64,000 bases of DNA from Noviherbaspirillum aerium (GTDB lineage: Bacteria; Pseudomonadota; Gammaproteobacteria; Burkholderiales; Burkholderiaceae_D): NCBI RefSeq assembly GCF_008929045.1, contig NZ_VFAH01000017.1, forward strand, positions 59,348-123,347, given 5' to 3'. The first letter of the stretch is position 1; the number at the start of each line of letters is the position of its first letter. Under the pieces are notes generated by a model. The model searched no databases, was not told where the DNA came from, and saw only the letters and a list, made by a program, of their open reading frames with translations. The position numbers were made by a program, and so were the translations under genes. Below are positions 26,306 through 34,863 of the stretch, piece by piece.

Positions 26306-27862
26306 TCAAGCCGAAGCCGGCTCGTCGTCAAGCTTGAAGGAGGACACGACTTCAACCAGCGTGCCGGCCTGCCGCTGCAGCGAGGCGGCTGCCGCAGCGG
26401 CATCTTCCACCAGGCTGGAGTTCTGCCTGGCGGCGTCATCCATCCCTGCCATGCTGCGGTTGATCTGTTCAATATCCGCCGCCTGCTCCCGGCTTGCGGC
26501 ACTGATCTCGGCCATGATGTCGGTCACACGGTTTGCGCTGGCCACGATTTCCTGCATGGTGGCGCCGGCTTCGGCCACGCGCTTGCTGCCCTCATCCACT
26601 TTTTCAACCGAGTCATCAATCAGCCCCTTGATCTCGCGGGCGGCATTGGCGGCGCGCTGCGCGAGATTACGCACCTCGCCCGCCACCACCGCGAATCCCC
26701 TGCCCTGCTCGCCGGCGCGCGCCGCTTCCACCGACGCATTGAGCGCGAGGATGTTAGTCTGAAACGCGATGCCGTCGATGACGCCGATGATGTCCACGAT
26801 GCGCTGGGAAGAGGCGCTGATGGAATTCATCGTGCCGACCAGCTGCGTCACGCTGCCTCCGCCCTTGCTTGCCAGCGTGGAAGTCGAAACCGCAAGTTCG
26901 TTGGCGCGAGTGGCGCTGTCAGCATTCTTCTTGACGTTCAAGGTCAGTTCCTGCATGGTGGCGGTCGTGCCGACGAGCGAAGCGAGCTGCTCTCTGTTGC
27001 GCTCCGAAAAATCCTGATTGCCGGAAGCGATCTGCTTCGACGCCGCCATGATGGAGTCGCTCGACTCCTTGATCTTGCCGACCAGGTCGGTCAGCCGGTC
27101 CTCCATGTCACCCAGGGAAGACAGCAGGCGGCCGAAATCGCCTCCCCGCTCGGTATTGAACTCCTGGCTGAGGTCGCCGGAACTGACTGTTTCGGCAATG
27201 TAAATGGCTTCCTGCAGCGGTGTAATGATTCCACTGGCAAGCCAGACACCCAATCCGGCCGCCGCGATCAATGCCGCCGCTCCCAGGCCATAGGCTGCCA
27301 AACGGGTTTCCCAACTGCTTTTCGCTGCGGCGTCGGCTGCGGCCTGCACACGCTTCTTTTGCATCGCGCCCAGGCTGGCAAGCTGTTTCTGCAGGGCCTG
27401 CAATGCCGGCGCCATTTCGCTTGCCATCGCCTTCGCGGCTTCATCGCGGCTGTCCTGCTTGAGCAGATTTTCCGTCTTTCGCAGTGCCGCGGCATAGGCT
27501 GCCAAGGCTTCCTCGATCCTGGCCACTGCAGCGGCGTCATCACTGGAGTCGGCCACGGATTGCAGTGATGACAGCAAGGCCCGCATGCCTGATATCTCAT
27601 TGTTCAAGGTATCGGCTCCAGTAGCGGCCTTGTCTGCCAGTCCGAAGAGGGCTGCCGTCCGGGCGGCACTCGCGCCCGCCGCCGACTGCATTCCCATGAC
27701 AGCCTCGATTCTGCTCCACTCGGTCCTGCTCATGTGACGACCGGCGTCTTCCATGACGCTCAACTGCCGATCGGATACGGTGATGGCTGCCGTCATCAGC
27801 ATCAATACGGCGGTGAAACCGATGGCAATCCGGTGGGTAATCTTCAGGTTTTCCAATGACAT
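26306..27862 (-). CDS. Methyl-accepting chemotaxis protein
   Basis: Inner-membrane chemoreceptor of 518 residues. Transmembrane helices near 10-30 and 190-210 flank a periplasmic four-helix-bundle sensor; a HAMP domain follows (SGIITPLQEAIYIAETVSSGDLSQ). The signalling hairpin tip is canonical: IDGIAFQTNILALNASVEAARAGEQGRGFAVVAGEVRNLAQR (written in parts, tip near residue 375). Methylation helices flank it. The C-terminus ends SSFKLDDEPASA and lacks the NWETF-type CheR/CheB tether. It converges with the PAS-kinase operon and is transcribed after the GGDEF-EAL gene, 87 bases away on the same strand. The start at 27862 (MSLENLKIT) is the typical one. The ligand is unknown. Confidence 0.9.
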   Translation of the reverse strand: MSLENLKITHRIAIGFTAVLMLMTAAITVSDRQLSVMEDAGRHMSRTEWSRIEAVMGMQSAAGASAARTAALFGLADKAATGADTLNNEISGMRALLSSLQSVADSSDDAAAVARIEEALAAYAAALRKTENLLKQDSRDEAAKAMASEMAPALQALQKQLASLGAMQKKRVQAAADAAAKSSWETRLAAYGLGAAALIAAAGLGVWLASGIITPLQEAIYIAETVSSGDLSQEFNTERGGDFGRLLSSLGDMEDRLTDLVGKIKESSDSIMAASKQIASGNQDFSERNREQLASLVGTTATMQELTLNVKKNADSATRANELAVSTSTLASKGGGSVTQLVGTMNSISASSQRIVDIIGVIDGIAFQTNILALNASVEAARAGEQGRGFAVVAGEVRNLAQRAANAAREIKGLIDDSVEKVDEGSKRVAEAGATMQEIVASANRVTDIMAEISAASREQAADIEQINRSMAGMDDAARQNSSLVEDAAAAAASLQRQAGTLVEVVSSFKLDDEPASA

Positions 27863-27949
27863 GCTTGTCTCATGAATGAATTGATACCGATGGCGCCCTG
27901 TGCCGCCCGCCATCAAGGAGTTTTGCCGTGTTCGATAGCAAGGTGTGCA

Positions 27950-30703
27950 TCAATGGAGCATCGCTGCCGCATCGAGAAGTGTCATCTCCGGGCGCAGGAA
28001 CCGCTGCACCTCTGCCGCCGGCAAGGGTCGCGAGACCAGATAACCCTGAATCTCGTCGCATCCCAACTGTTGCAGCACGCTCAGTTGCTCCGCATGTTCT
28101 ACGCCTTCGGCAACCACGCGCATGTCGAGCGCCTTGGCCATGGAGATGATGGCCTTGAACAGGATCTCGCCTTCCTTTCCGGTACCCAGCTGAGCGGTGA
28201 AGGCACGGTCGATCTTGAGCACGTCGACATCCAGCTTGTGCAGGATGGACAGCGAAGAATAGCCGGTGCCGAAATCGTCGAGATGCACCGATACGCCCAT
28301 CGCATGCAGCGCGGTGAGCTGGTCGTACACCTGTTCGGCATTGCTCACCATGATCGATTCCGTGAGTTCGATTTCGATCAGGCTGGCGGGAAGTCCATGA
28401 CGCTCCACATGCGCCGCCAGCATTTCGTCCACGCTGCCTTCGTTGAACTGGCGGGCCGACGCGTTCACCGATACCGGCACCACGTCCAGTCCGCCTTCCC
28501 GCCATTGCACGAGCTGCGCGCAGACCTTGTCCATCACCATGGCGCCAAGCTGCAGGATGAGACCGGAGCCCTCGGCGATAGGAATGAAGTCGCCCGGATA
28601 CACCAGCCCCCGCAAAGGATGCTGCCAGCGCACCAGCGCTTCCAGTCCCAGCAGCCTGCCCGAACGGGCGTCGACGCGCGGCTGGTAATGAAGGACGAAC
28701 TGGTCCTGTTCCAGCGCCTGCACCAGTTCGGCTTCCATTTCGCGCCGGGTCTGGATGCGGGCATAAAATTCCTGGTCGTAGAAACGATAGTGCCCCTTGC
28801 TGCCCGACTTGACCGTGTACATCGCGATGTCCGCATTCCGGATCAGGGTCTCGGCATCGCCGCCGTCCTTGGGGAACAGGCTGATGCCGATGGAAGCACC
28901 GACCTGGCATTCGCGCGACCCGACCTGGAACGGTTCTTCGAGCGCGGCGTTGATGCGGTGCGCGACTTCGGCGGCATCGTCGTCCCGTGCGATCCCCTCG
29001 AGAACAATGATGAATTCATCGCCGCCGAAACGGGTGATTCTGTCCGACGGCCTGAGCACGCCGCGCAGGCGCCGGACCACCGCCTGCAGCAGCTGGTCGC
29101 CGGTGGAATGGCCCCAGGTGTCATTGACGGCCTTGAACTTGTCGAGATCGACGAACAGTATGGCGAGCAGGCCATTGCGCACGGCAGCCTGGGCCAGGGC
29201 CACCGGCATATAGCCGGCGAGCCAGTGACGGTTGGGCAGGCCGGTGAGACTGTCCTGCTCCGACATCCTGTCTCGCTCCTGTTCCAGCCGTTTGCGCTCG
29301 CTGATATCGCGCAGCGTGACAGCGATGCCATCCTCGGCGCGGACGAATTTCCGATGAAGCCATGCCGACTTCACCAGGCTTTTCCCCGTGGTCTGGAATT
29401 CATCCTCGTAATACCCGCTCCGCATCACATGTTGGGCGGTCGCCAGCAACTGTTCCAGCATCGGATCGCTGTACAGGGTCTTCAGGCGTCCGCCGAGAAT
29501 CCGGGTGCGCTGGGAGCCGTACAGTTCGGCGCCGCGCTCATTGCAATCCACCAATTCGTAATCGAGCACGTCGTCGCTGCTGCCGTAGATCGGCCGCCAC
29601 ATGTAGAAACCCTCGTTGGCGCCCTCTGTCGCGACCCGATAGGTCTGGCGCACGAGTTCTTCCCGGTGCCGGCGCCATGCCAGGCGCAGCGACATGACGG
29701 TGGCGATGACGGCAAACAGCACCAGCATGCAGGTTCCTCCCAGACCGATCTTGACGTACGTCGCCCGCGCATTCTGCAGCGGCTCCAGTACGTCGGGCTG
29801 GCCCAGGCCGACCACCGCATGCAGCGGATAGCCGGGCACGGGTACGGATGCGAGGTAGCGCAGCACGCCATCGGCGAACCAACCGGGGCGGCTCACATCG
29901 CTGTAGTCGGGGCCGGAGGCAAGCATGTCGCGCGTGATGACCGATGGCTGGAGCAGGCTGTCAGTTTCACTGCCGACCTTGGCCGCGCGCAGGATGCCGT
30001 CCTGCCCCACCAGCGCGAGAATCCCCGTTGCGCCGAGGGTGGATTTGTTGGCGGAGGCGGCCAGGAAAGGCGTACCGGTCGAAGCGGTGATGATGCCGTC
30101 GAATTGTCCATCGTCCCGGTCGAGCCGGCGGGTGAAAGTGACGATCTCCTTGTCATTGAAACGTCCGACAAGCGGCGCGCCGATGTAAAGGGCGGGCGAC
30201 GGATTGGCCGTATGATGCTTGAAATAGTCGCGCCCGGTGATCGACATGCCGACCGCGTTGTACAGGGTGCTGGAGACGATGACGCCGTCGCGGTTGCTGA
30301 TCGAAATGGCAACCAGGGTCGGGTCGATGAAACTGGCGCGGCTTCGTATCTGTTCCAGCCTGAAATGCCCTTGCGACCGCTCCCAATTGCTCTTCAACAA
30401 TGCAGTAATGTGATCAAGCTCGCCGATGGTGTGGGAGATCTGTCTTGCATACGTCGCCGACAGCATGCTGGCGTCAACACGCGCTTCCTTCTCCAGATGC
30501 TGGCGATCGCTGTCCAGCAGGGAGGCGAGCAAGGCCCACAGTACCGCGCCAAGAATCAGGCACAGGGCCGGCCAGGCACAAATCAGCCGTCCATGCTGAC
30601 GAATAAATCTCTGTTTCTCCGGCGTGAGCCTGATCGAACGTTTAAGGGAATCAAAATGCATGAATGGGCGGTCATGACTGGGACAGCCGAAAGAGTAACG
30701 CAT
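27950..30703 (-). CDS. Membrane GGDEF-EAL protein with dCache and PAS domains
   Basis: Cyclic-di-GMP enzyme of 917 residues in the inner membrane. A first helix near 40-62 and a second near 325-348 flank a periplasmic dCache sensor (with GRDYFKHH and IGAPLVGR). A cytoplasmic PAS domain ends near VTLRDISERKR. The diguanylate cyclase domain has the intact active site RFGGDEF; the phosphodiesterase domain has EALVRW, the metal/catalytic residues in DDFGTGYSSL, KIDRAF and EGVEH. Both halves therefore look active, and one may dominate by regulation. AAGGAAATATA before the ATG at 30703 supports that start. The chemoreceptor gene follows on the same strand, possibly co-transcribed. Confidence 0.92.
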   Translation of the reverse strand: MRYSFGCPSHDRPFMHFDSLKRSIRLTPEKQRFIRQHGRLICAWPALCLILGAVLWALLASLLDSDRQHLEKEARVDASMLSATYARQISHTIGELDHITALLKSNWERSQGHFRLEQIRSRASFIDPTLVAISISNRDGVIVSSTLYNAVGMSITGRDYFKHHTANPSPALYIGAPLVGRFNDKEIVTFTRRLDRDDGQFDGIITASTGTPFLAASANKSTLGATGILALVGQDGILRAAKVGSETDSLLQPSVITRDMLASGPDYSDVSRPGWFADGVLRYLASVPVPGYPLHAVVGLGQPDVLEPLQNARATYVKIGLGGTCMLVLFAVIATVMSLRLAWRRHREELVRQTYRVATEGANEGFYMWRPIYGSSDDVLDYELVDCNERGAELYGSQRTRILGGRLKTLYSDPMLEQLLATAQHVMRSGYYEDEFQTTGKSLVKSAWLHRKFVRAEDGIAVTLRDISERKRLEQERDRMSEQDSLTGLPNRHWLAGYMPVALAQAAVRNGLLAILFVDLDKFKAVNDTWGHSTGDQLLQAVVRRLRGVLRPSDRITRFGGDEFIIVLEGIARDDDAAEVAHRINAALEEPFQVGSRECQVGASIGISLFPKDGGDAETLIRNADIAMYTVKSGSKGHYRFYDQEFYARIQTRREMEAELVQALEQDQFVLHYQPRVDARSGRLLGLEALVRWQHPLRGLVYPGDFIPIAEGSGLILQLGAMVMDKVCAQLVQWREGGLDVVPVSVNASARQFNEGSVDEMLAAHVERHGLPASLIEIELTESIMVSNAEQVYDQLTALHAMGVSVHLDDFGTGYSSLSILHKLDVDVLKIDRAFTAQLGTGKEGEILFKAIISMAKALDMRVVAEGVEHAEQLSVLQQLGCDEIQGYLVSRPLPAAEVQRFLRPEMTLLDAAAMLH

Positions 30704-30945
30704 TATATTTCCTTAAGGCAACATATTGCGTTACAAAATCCCTAAATGCCGGAGAAACACGACTTCATGCGCTTGGAATTGTCATGGGTGCCTGCGCGAA
30801 GCGGTCACTGCCAGGTCCGCGGGAGGAGAGATATTTTCCGGTGCCGAACGGACAAAAGCGGTCAAAAGTGGTCAATACTGATGGGGCCGGCGAGGGCTTT
30901 GCTCGCCGATGGCAGGCAACTCATGAATATTGCAGGGAGGCGCTT

Positions 30946-31263
30946 ATCAATTATCCCGTGACTCCGGATGGACGCTATTTCGTGGTACGCGGACGCCTGT
31001 GGCGGATGTCCGATCCCGCCCTGCCCGACAGCCGCAGACAGGCTCTTACCTCGGAGCTGATGGCGGCGCGGCGGGCGGTCGCCGCGGCGCAGAAGGCCGG
31101 GAATCCGGGACAGCTCGCCGCGGCACGGGCCGCCGTGCATGCGGCGAAGCTCGCCCTGGGGGAGCGCGGCCCGGTGTGGTGGAAGGATGGCGCGCCGGAT
31201 TACAACCGGCGCATGGCAAAAAATACGCCCTATGCGGACTGGCATGCCGGTCTGCAGGCGTAA
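30946..31263 (+). CDS. Conserved hypothetical protein, start codon unclear
   Basis: A frame of about 105 residues reading INYPVTPDGRYFVVRGRLWR and ending NTPYADWHAGLQA. I recognise this as a widespread small proteobacterial protein of unknown function with conserved GRLWR, ERGPVWWKDGAPDYNRRM and TPYADW motifs. An excellent ribosome-binding site, AGGGAGG (30934-30940), lies five bases before an ATC codon at 30946, but no ATG, GTG or TTG is at the expected position. The nearest canonical start in frame is a GTG at 30871, which would add about 25 unconserved residues. Either a non-AUG start, an upstream GTG, or a base error explains this. The body is real; the start is not settled. Confidence 0.65.
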   Translation: MNYPVTPDGRYFVVRGRLWRMSDPALPDSRRQALTSELMAARRAVAAAQKAGNPGQLAAARAAVHAAKLALGERGPVWWKDGAPDYNRRMAKNTPYADWHAGLQA

Positions 31264-31312
31264 TGCGACTGCAGACCTGGCCGTGCGGGGAGGGACATGT
31301 TCCCTGCCGTCC

Positions 31313-31346
31313 GGTTTGTCCGGTGCGTGCGGAGGACGGACAAACC
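31313..31346. terminator. Perfect 10-bp stem between convergent genes
   Basis: GGTTTGTCCG (31313-31322) and CGGACAAACC (31337-31346) form a perfect ten-base-pair stem with a 14-base loop, between the genes ending at 31263 (plus) and 31357 (minus). The site fits a bidirectional terminator, though no long T tract follows. Confidence 0.55.
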
Positions 31347-31356
31347 AGGCCAGGCA

Positions 31357-31800
31357 TCAATCCTTCAGATCGGCCGGTACCTTGCCGCCATTGGCCGCCA
31401 GTTTGTTCATGACCTGCTTGTGCAGCCAGATGTTCATCGCGGCGGAATCGTTCATGTCGCCCGAGTATTGCAGTTCCTGCGCCAGTTCCTTGCGGGCCGC
31501 AAGGCTGCTGTCGAGGTCGAGCAGCTTGAGCAGATCCACGATCGAGGTGCGCCAGTTCAGCTTCTGCGAATTCTTCTGGGCCATGTCATTCAACACTTGC
31601 TCGACATCAACCTGCTCCATGGCGGCAGGAGCAGCTTGCGAGGCCTGGCCCTGCTGACCCGGGACGGCGGCTGGCGCTGCTTGTGGTGCCGCTTGTGGTG
31701 CCGCCTGCGTTGCTGCCTGTCCGGAAGTCTGCTGCCCCTGCGCATTGGCAGCATGCGACGAAGGGAAAATCTTGCCGAAGATATTGCTCAGGATGCCCAT
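31357..31800 (-). CDS. DUF3597 domain-containing protein
   Basis: A 147-residue protein. Residues 1-12 (MGILSNIFGKIF) are the conserved amphipathic start of DUF3597. A low-complexity Gln/Ala/Pro segment follows (about 18-60), then the family's helical core: VDVEQVLNDMAQ, KLNWRTSIVDLLKLLDLDSSL, ARKELAQELQY, and MNIWLHKQVMNKLAANGGKVP. Structures of the family resemble small helical bundles; the function is unknown. AGGAGAGGAAAC precedes the ATG at 31800. It stands alone, ahead of two small envelope-protein genes on the same strand. Confidence 0.85.
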   Translation of the reverse strand: MGILSNIFGKIFPSSHAANAQGQQTSGQAATQAAPQAAPQAAPAAVPGQQGQASQAAPAAMEQVDVEQVLNDMAQKNSQKLNWRTSIVDLLKLLDLDSSLAARKELAQELQYSGDMNDSAAMNIWLHKQVMNKLAANGGKVPADLKD

Positions 31801-31971
31801 GTTTCCTCTCCTAAAGATTGTTAAATTGCTCAGCTTGGAGCACCGGGCCTTTCCTTAGGTTCCATCAGTCTTGCCTCCGAAAGAGGCAGCGCAAACGGCA
31901 TGGCCTGATGTGCTGCCGGGTGGAATCGAAGCGGATCGCTCCACCCGGGCACCGGACCAGCAGCCTGCCAC

Positions 31972-32580
31972 TCAGCGATATCGATGATTTGCCATCAGCC
32001 TGTCGATATCGCGATCGAGCATGGCCAGCTCTTCCCGCAACTGCCGCCGTTCACCGCGCGACAGATAGCCGTCGGCATTGAACTGCGCTTCAAGCCGATA
32101 TAAATCCCGCTCCTGCATGCGCAGCCTGCCGGCTTCGCGCGGGGTCAGATGGCCGCTGCGGATGCCCTGGTCTATGCGCGCCCGGATGTGCGCATGCGAA
32201 TCAAGCACGCCCGGGCGATGGTCGGGATGGCTTGCCGAGGCGGACTGGCGGGCAATCGCACGCTCGACATCGGCGCGCATGGACTCCATGTCCTGCCGGA
32301 GCGCCTGCCGCTCGCCGGGCGAGGCGTGGCCGTCGCGCTTCATGCGCATTTCACGTGCCTGCAGTTCGCGCTCGCGCTGGTACAGGGCGTCGGCTTCGCG
32401 CGGGGTGATCCGTCCGCTGGCAATCCCCTGCTCGATGCGCAGCCGGATCTGTGCCTGCGCATGATCGATCCCCGGGGTATGCATGTCCTGCGCGCCGGCC
32501 GGGGACAGGCCTGCGCCAGCCAGTGACAACGTCAGCGCCAGTGCCGACGCGATCGTGGAAACAAGTGATTTTGCATTCAT
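31972..32580 (-). CDS. Exported helical protein with two tandem repeats
   Basis: A 202-residue periplasmic protein with a signal peptide (about 1-30, ending PAGAQ). The mature part contains two similar repeats of about 65 residues: IRLRIEQGIASGRITPREADAL… and IRARIDQGIRSGHLTPREAGRL…, each followed by a charged helical segment with DGHASPGERQALRQ or DGYLSRGERRQLRE. The DG-x-x-S/L-x-GER pattern resembles a degenerate EF-hand-like turn, though not a full loop. I do not recognise a named family. It is followed by no operon partner, and a small lipoprotein gene lies upstream on the same strand. A role in envelope stress or metal binding would be guesswork. Confidence 0.7.
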   Translation of the reverse strand: MNAKSLVSTIASALALTLSLAGAGLSPAGAQDMHTPGIDHAQAQIRLRIEQGIASGRITPREADALYQRERELQAREMRMKRDGHASPGERQALRQDMESMRADVERAIARQSASASHPDHRPGVLDSHAHIRARIDQGIRSGHLTPREAGRLRMQERDLYRLEAQFNADGYLSRGERRQLREELAMLDRDIDRLMANHRYR

Positions 32581-32625
32581 GGCTGCTTATCCTTTCAAGA
32601 CGAACGAGTGGATTCGTGCTGCAGA

Positions 32626-32865
32626 TCAGTAACGATAGGGATTGTTCGGACGGCGGTCATGCCGGTTCGGCACGCCATCGCCATCCCGGTCATAAACCTG
32701 TCCGCGCGGATAATGCGGATGGGCATGGCGCGGCGGCCCGTAACCCGGATGGTTGTATACGCGGGCGCTTCCGCTCACATGGACACCGGGATCGCTGACC
32801 GGCACCGCGACGCAGCCGCCGAGCATGGTGCAGACCGCGGCCGCGGGCAACAGGAATGCTTTCAT
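32626..32865 (-). CDS. Small lipoprotein with thrombospondin type 3-like calcium motif
   Basis: A 79-residue protein with a lipoprotein signal ending LGGC, a His/Pro/Tyr-rich middle, and a C-terminal YDRDGDGVPNRHDRRPNNP motif. This Asp-rich D-x-D-x-DGV-x-x-x-x-D pattern is the thrombospondin type 3 calcium-binding repeat that often ends small Burkholderiales outer-membrane lipoproteins. Two consecutive ATGs (32868 and 32865) follow AAGGAG; the second has the better spacing. The gene lies 45 bases ahead of the repeat protein on the same strand and may share its transcript. Confidence 0.7.
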   Translation of the reverse strand: MKAFLLPAAAVCTMLGGCVAVPVSDPGVHVSGSARVYNHPGYGPPRHAHPHYPRGQVYDRDGDGVPNRHDRRPNNPYRY

Positions 32866-33268
32866 CATTTCTCCTTGTTTGACGATGCACTTGAAATGCA
32901 CTGAACGATGCTTCGATGCGGCTTGCACCCGAGGCGCGGCACGCAGCTGGAAACCGCCTGTCGCCAGCCAGTCCGGCGATGCGCTGTTCCATGCCTGTAT
33001 TAAATGCCGAAGCATGCTTTCCGCCTACGCGAAAAGCGTAAGGAGAGTTACCGGATGTATGTACCCTAATGTATGCGCCATGTATCAATGCCGCGGCGGC
33101 AGATTGTCGCGGACATTCGGGGAAGCGCTGGTGAACGCTGGTGAGCGCCGTGCCGGAAGAGGCCGACGCGGCCGGCGATGGTGTTGCGCCGAATTGCTTA
33201 CAATGCCTGTTTCGCCACCTGGAAATTATTTTCGGCTGGCTCGCGTCAACCAGAAAACAGGAACCGTT
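32866..33268. other. Divergent spacer between lipoprotein and PACE genes
   Basis: About 400 bases with no supported gene. Frames extending the PACE gene leftward (from 32753) overlap the lipoprotein on the opposite strand and lack ribosome-binding sites. The interval must contain promoters for both directions, but none is clear by eye. Confidence 0.4.
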
Positions 33269-33688
33269 TTGCAAGGAATCAAGCGCAAGGTCGTCTACGT
33301 CTGCCTGTACGAGGCCATCGCCATCACCATCTGCAGCGTCAGTTTTTCCGCACTGTCGGACAAGGGCCTGGAACATGCGACCGCTCTGTCAATCGCGTGT
33401 TCGGCCATCGCCGTGATGTGGAATCTGGCATTCAATGCCTTGTTCGAACGCTGGGAATCGCGGCAGACCGTGCGCGGCCGCAGTCTCGCCCGCCGTGCCG
33501 CGCATGCGGTGGGATTCGAAGGAGGACTGATCGTCATGCTGGTGCCGATCATTGCATGGTGGCTGGAGGTGAGCCTGCTCCAGTCCTTGTTGATGGACAT
33601 CGGCCTGTCCATTTTTTTCCTGGTCTATACCTTTGTATTCGGCTGGGCATTCGACCGCCTCTTCGGGCTGCCGGCATCGGCGGCATGA
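33269..33688 (+). CDS. PACE-family multidrug/biocide efflux protein (AceI-like)
   Basis: Inner-membrane protein of 139 residues with four helices, in two tandem bacterial transmembrane-pair domains. The Glu at position 15 (CLYEAIAI) matches the essential Glu of Acinetobacter AceI, which exports chlorhexidine and similar compounds by proton antiport. WNLAFNALFERWE in helix 2 and HAVGFEGGL in helix 3 are further family signatures. The start is a TTG at 33269 with AGGAA just upstream, giving the usual family length. It stands alone; the downstream gene converges. Confidence 0.85.
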   Translation: MQGIKRKVVYVCLYEAIAITICSVSFSALSDKGLEHATALSIACSAIAVMWNLAFNALFERWESRQTVRGRSLARRAAHAVGFEGGLIVMLVPIIAWWLEVSLLQSLLMDIGLSIFFLVYTFVFGWAFDRLFGLPASAA

Positions 33689-33712
33689 TTCGCCGCCGAC
33701 CTGCGGCCGCTG

Positions 33713-34792
33713 TCAGTTGCGCCGTTCTATCTGCTCCACCAGCGCCCAGGCCTGCTCCGCAAGCGGACGGGTGCGCTTGCCGGTTTCCACGGCATCGGCG
33801 CTGGCCGCATTGCCGAGTTGCGCGCGCTTGACGATGCCTTGCAGAATGCCGACCAGCCGGAACATGTTGAACACCATGTAGTACTCCCAGTCGCTCGTCG
33901 GCAGGTCCGCACGGCCGGTGCGCTCGCAATACATCCGCACGTACTCTTCTTCGGTCGGAATCCCCAGTTCCGTCAGCGGCACGCCGCCCAGTCCGCGCGC
34001 ACGCCCTTGCGGCATGCGCCAGGTCATGCAGTGATAGGCGAAATCAGCCAGCGGGTGGCCGAGCGTCGACAGCTCCCAGTCCAGCACGGCGAGAATGCGC
34101 GGCTCGGTCGGATGAAAGATCACGTTGTCGATGCGGAAATCGCCGTGCACGATGCGTGTCTCATCGCCGGAAGGAATATGCCGGGGCAGCCACTCGATCA
34201 GGTTTTCCACCGCCTCGATGCGCTCGGTCTCGGAAGCGCGATACTGCTTGGTCCAGCGCGCCACCTGCCGCTCGATATAGCTGCCGGGCTTGCCGTAGCT
34301 GGCGAGGCCGACCGCTTCGTAATCCACGCTGTGCAGCGCGGCAATGACGCGATTCATTTCGTTGAACAGCGCGCGCCGCTCGCCGGCTTCAAAGCCGGGC
34401 AATGCCGAATTCCAGAGGATGCGGCCCTGCACGTAGTCCATGATGTAAAACGCGCTGCCGATGACGGAATCGTCCTCGCACAGCGCATGGGCTTTGGCGA
34501 CCGGCACATCGGTATTGGCCAGCGCGCTGATGACCCGGTACTCGCGGTCGACCGCATGGGCCGACGGCAGCAGCGTGCCGGGCGGCTTGCGCCGCATCAC
34601 ATACTGGTGCCCGCCCGCGGTCAGCAGAAAGGTAGGATTGGATTGCCCGCCCTTGAATTGCTCCACCTGCAGTTCACCGCGGAAGTCGTCGACGTGCTGC
34701 CGCATGAAAGCAGCCAGCCGGTCGATATCGAACGCATGCTGCGGCGCCACCGGGCGGGTGCCGACGAAGCGGTCTTGGGGATCGAGAGTCAT
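33713..34792 (-). CDS. Phosphotransferase-family protein (ACAD10/aminoglycoside-kinase-like)
   Basis: Predicted cytoplasmic kinase-fold protein of 359 residues. The N-terminal lobe has FKGGQSNPTFLL (nucleotide loop) and the Lys in YVMRRKPPG; the catalytic loop is HGDFRIDN and the metal motif DWELSTLGHPLAD. This subgroup, related to the kinase part of human ACAD10/11, usually sits with acyl-CoA dehydrogenase and beta-oxidation genes and may phosphorylate hydroxyacyl-CoA intermediates such as 4-hydroxy acids. Here it is the last gene of an operon with an SDR, a thiolase and a bifunctional hydratase/dehydrogenase, consistent with that idea. The gene begins 71 bases after the SDR stop. Confidence 0.85.
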   Translation of the reverse strand: MTLDPQDRFVGTRPVAPQHAFDIDRLAAFMRQHVDDFRGELQVEQFKGGQSNPTFLLTAGGHQYVMRRKPPGTLLPSAHAVDREYRVISALANTDVPVAKAHALCEDDSVIGSAFYIMDYVQGRILWNSALPGFEAGERRALFNEMNRVIAALHSVDYEAVGLASYGKPGSYIERQVARWTKQYRASETERIEAVENLIEWLPRHIPSGDETRIVHGDFRIDNVIFHPTEPRILAVLDWELSTLGHPLADFAYHCMTWRMPQGRARGLGGVPLTELGIPTEEEYVRMYCERTGRADLPTSDWEYYMVFNMFRLVGILQGIVKRAQLGNAASADAVETGKRTRPLAEQAWALVEQIERRN

Positions 34793-34863
34793 GATGTCAG
34801 TCTGGTCGGAGTTGGGAGCGGCTCAGGGTTGGATTTTCGGGTTCGGTTCGGCAGCGTGCGGAT

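Noticed and set aside
27872..30745. Very long plus-strand frame of 957 codons
   Set aside because: It lies exactly antisense to the GGDEF-EAL gene, is His/Arg/Gln-rich and has no family motif; it is a codon-bias shadow.
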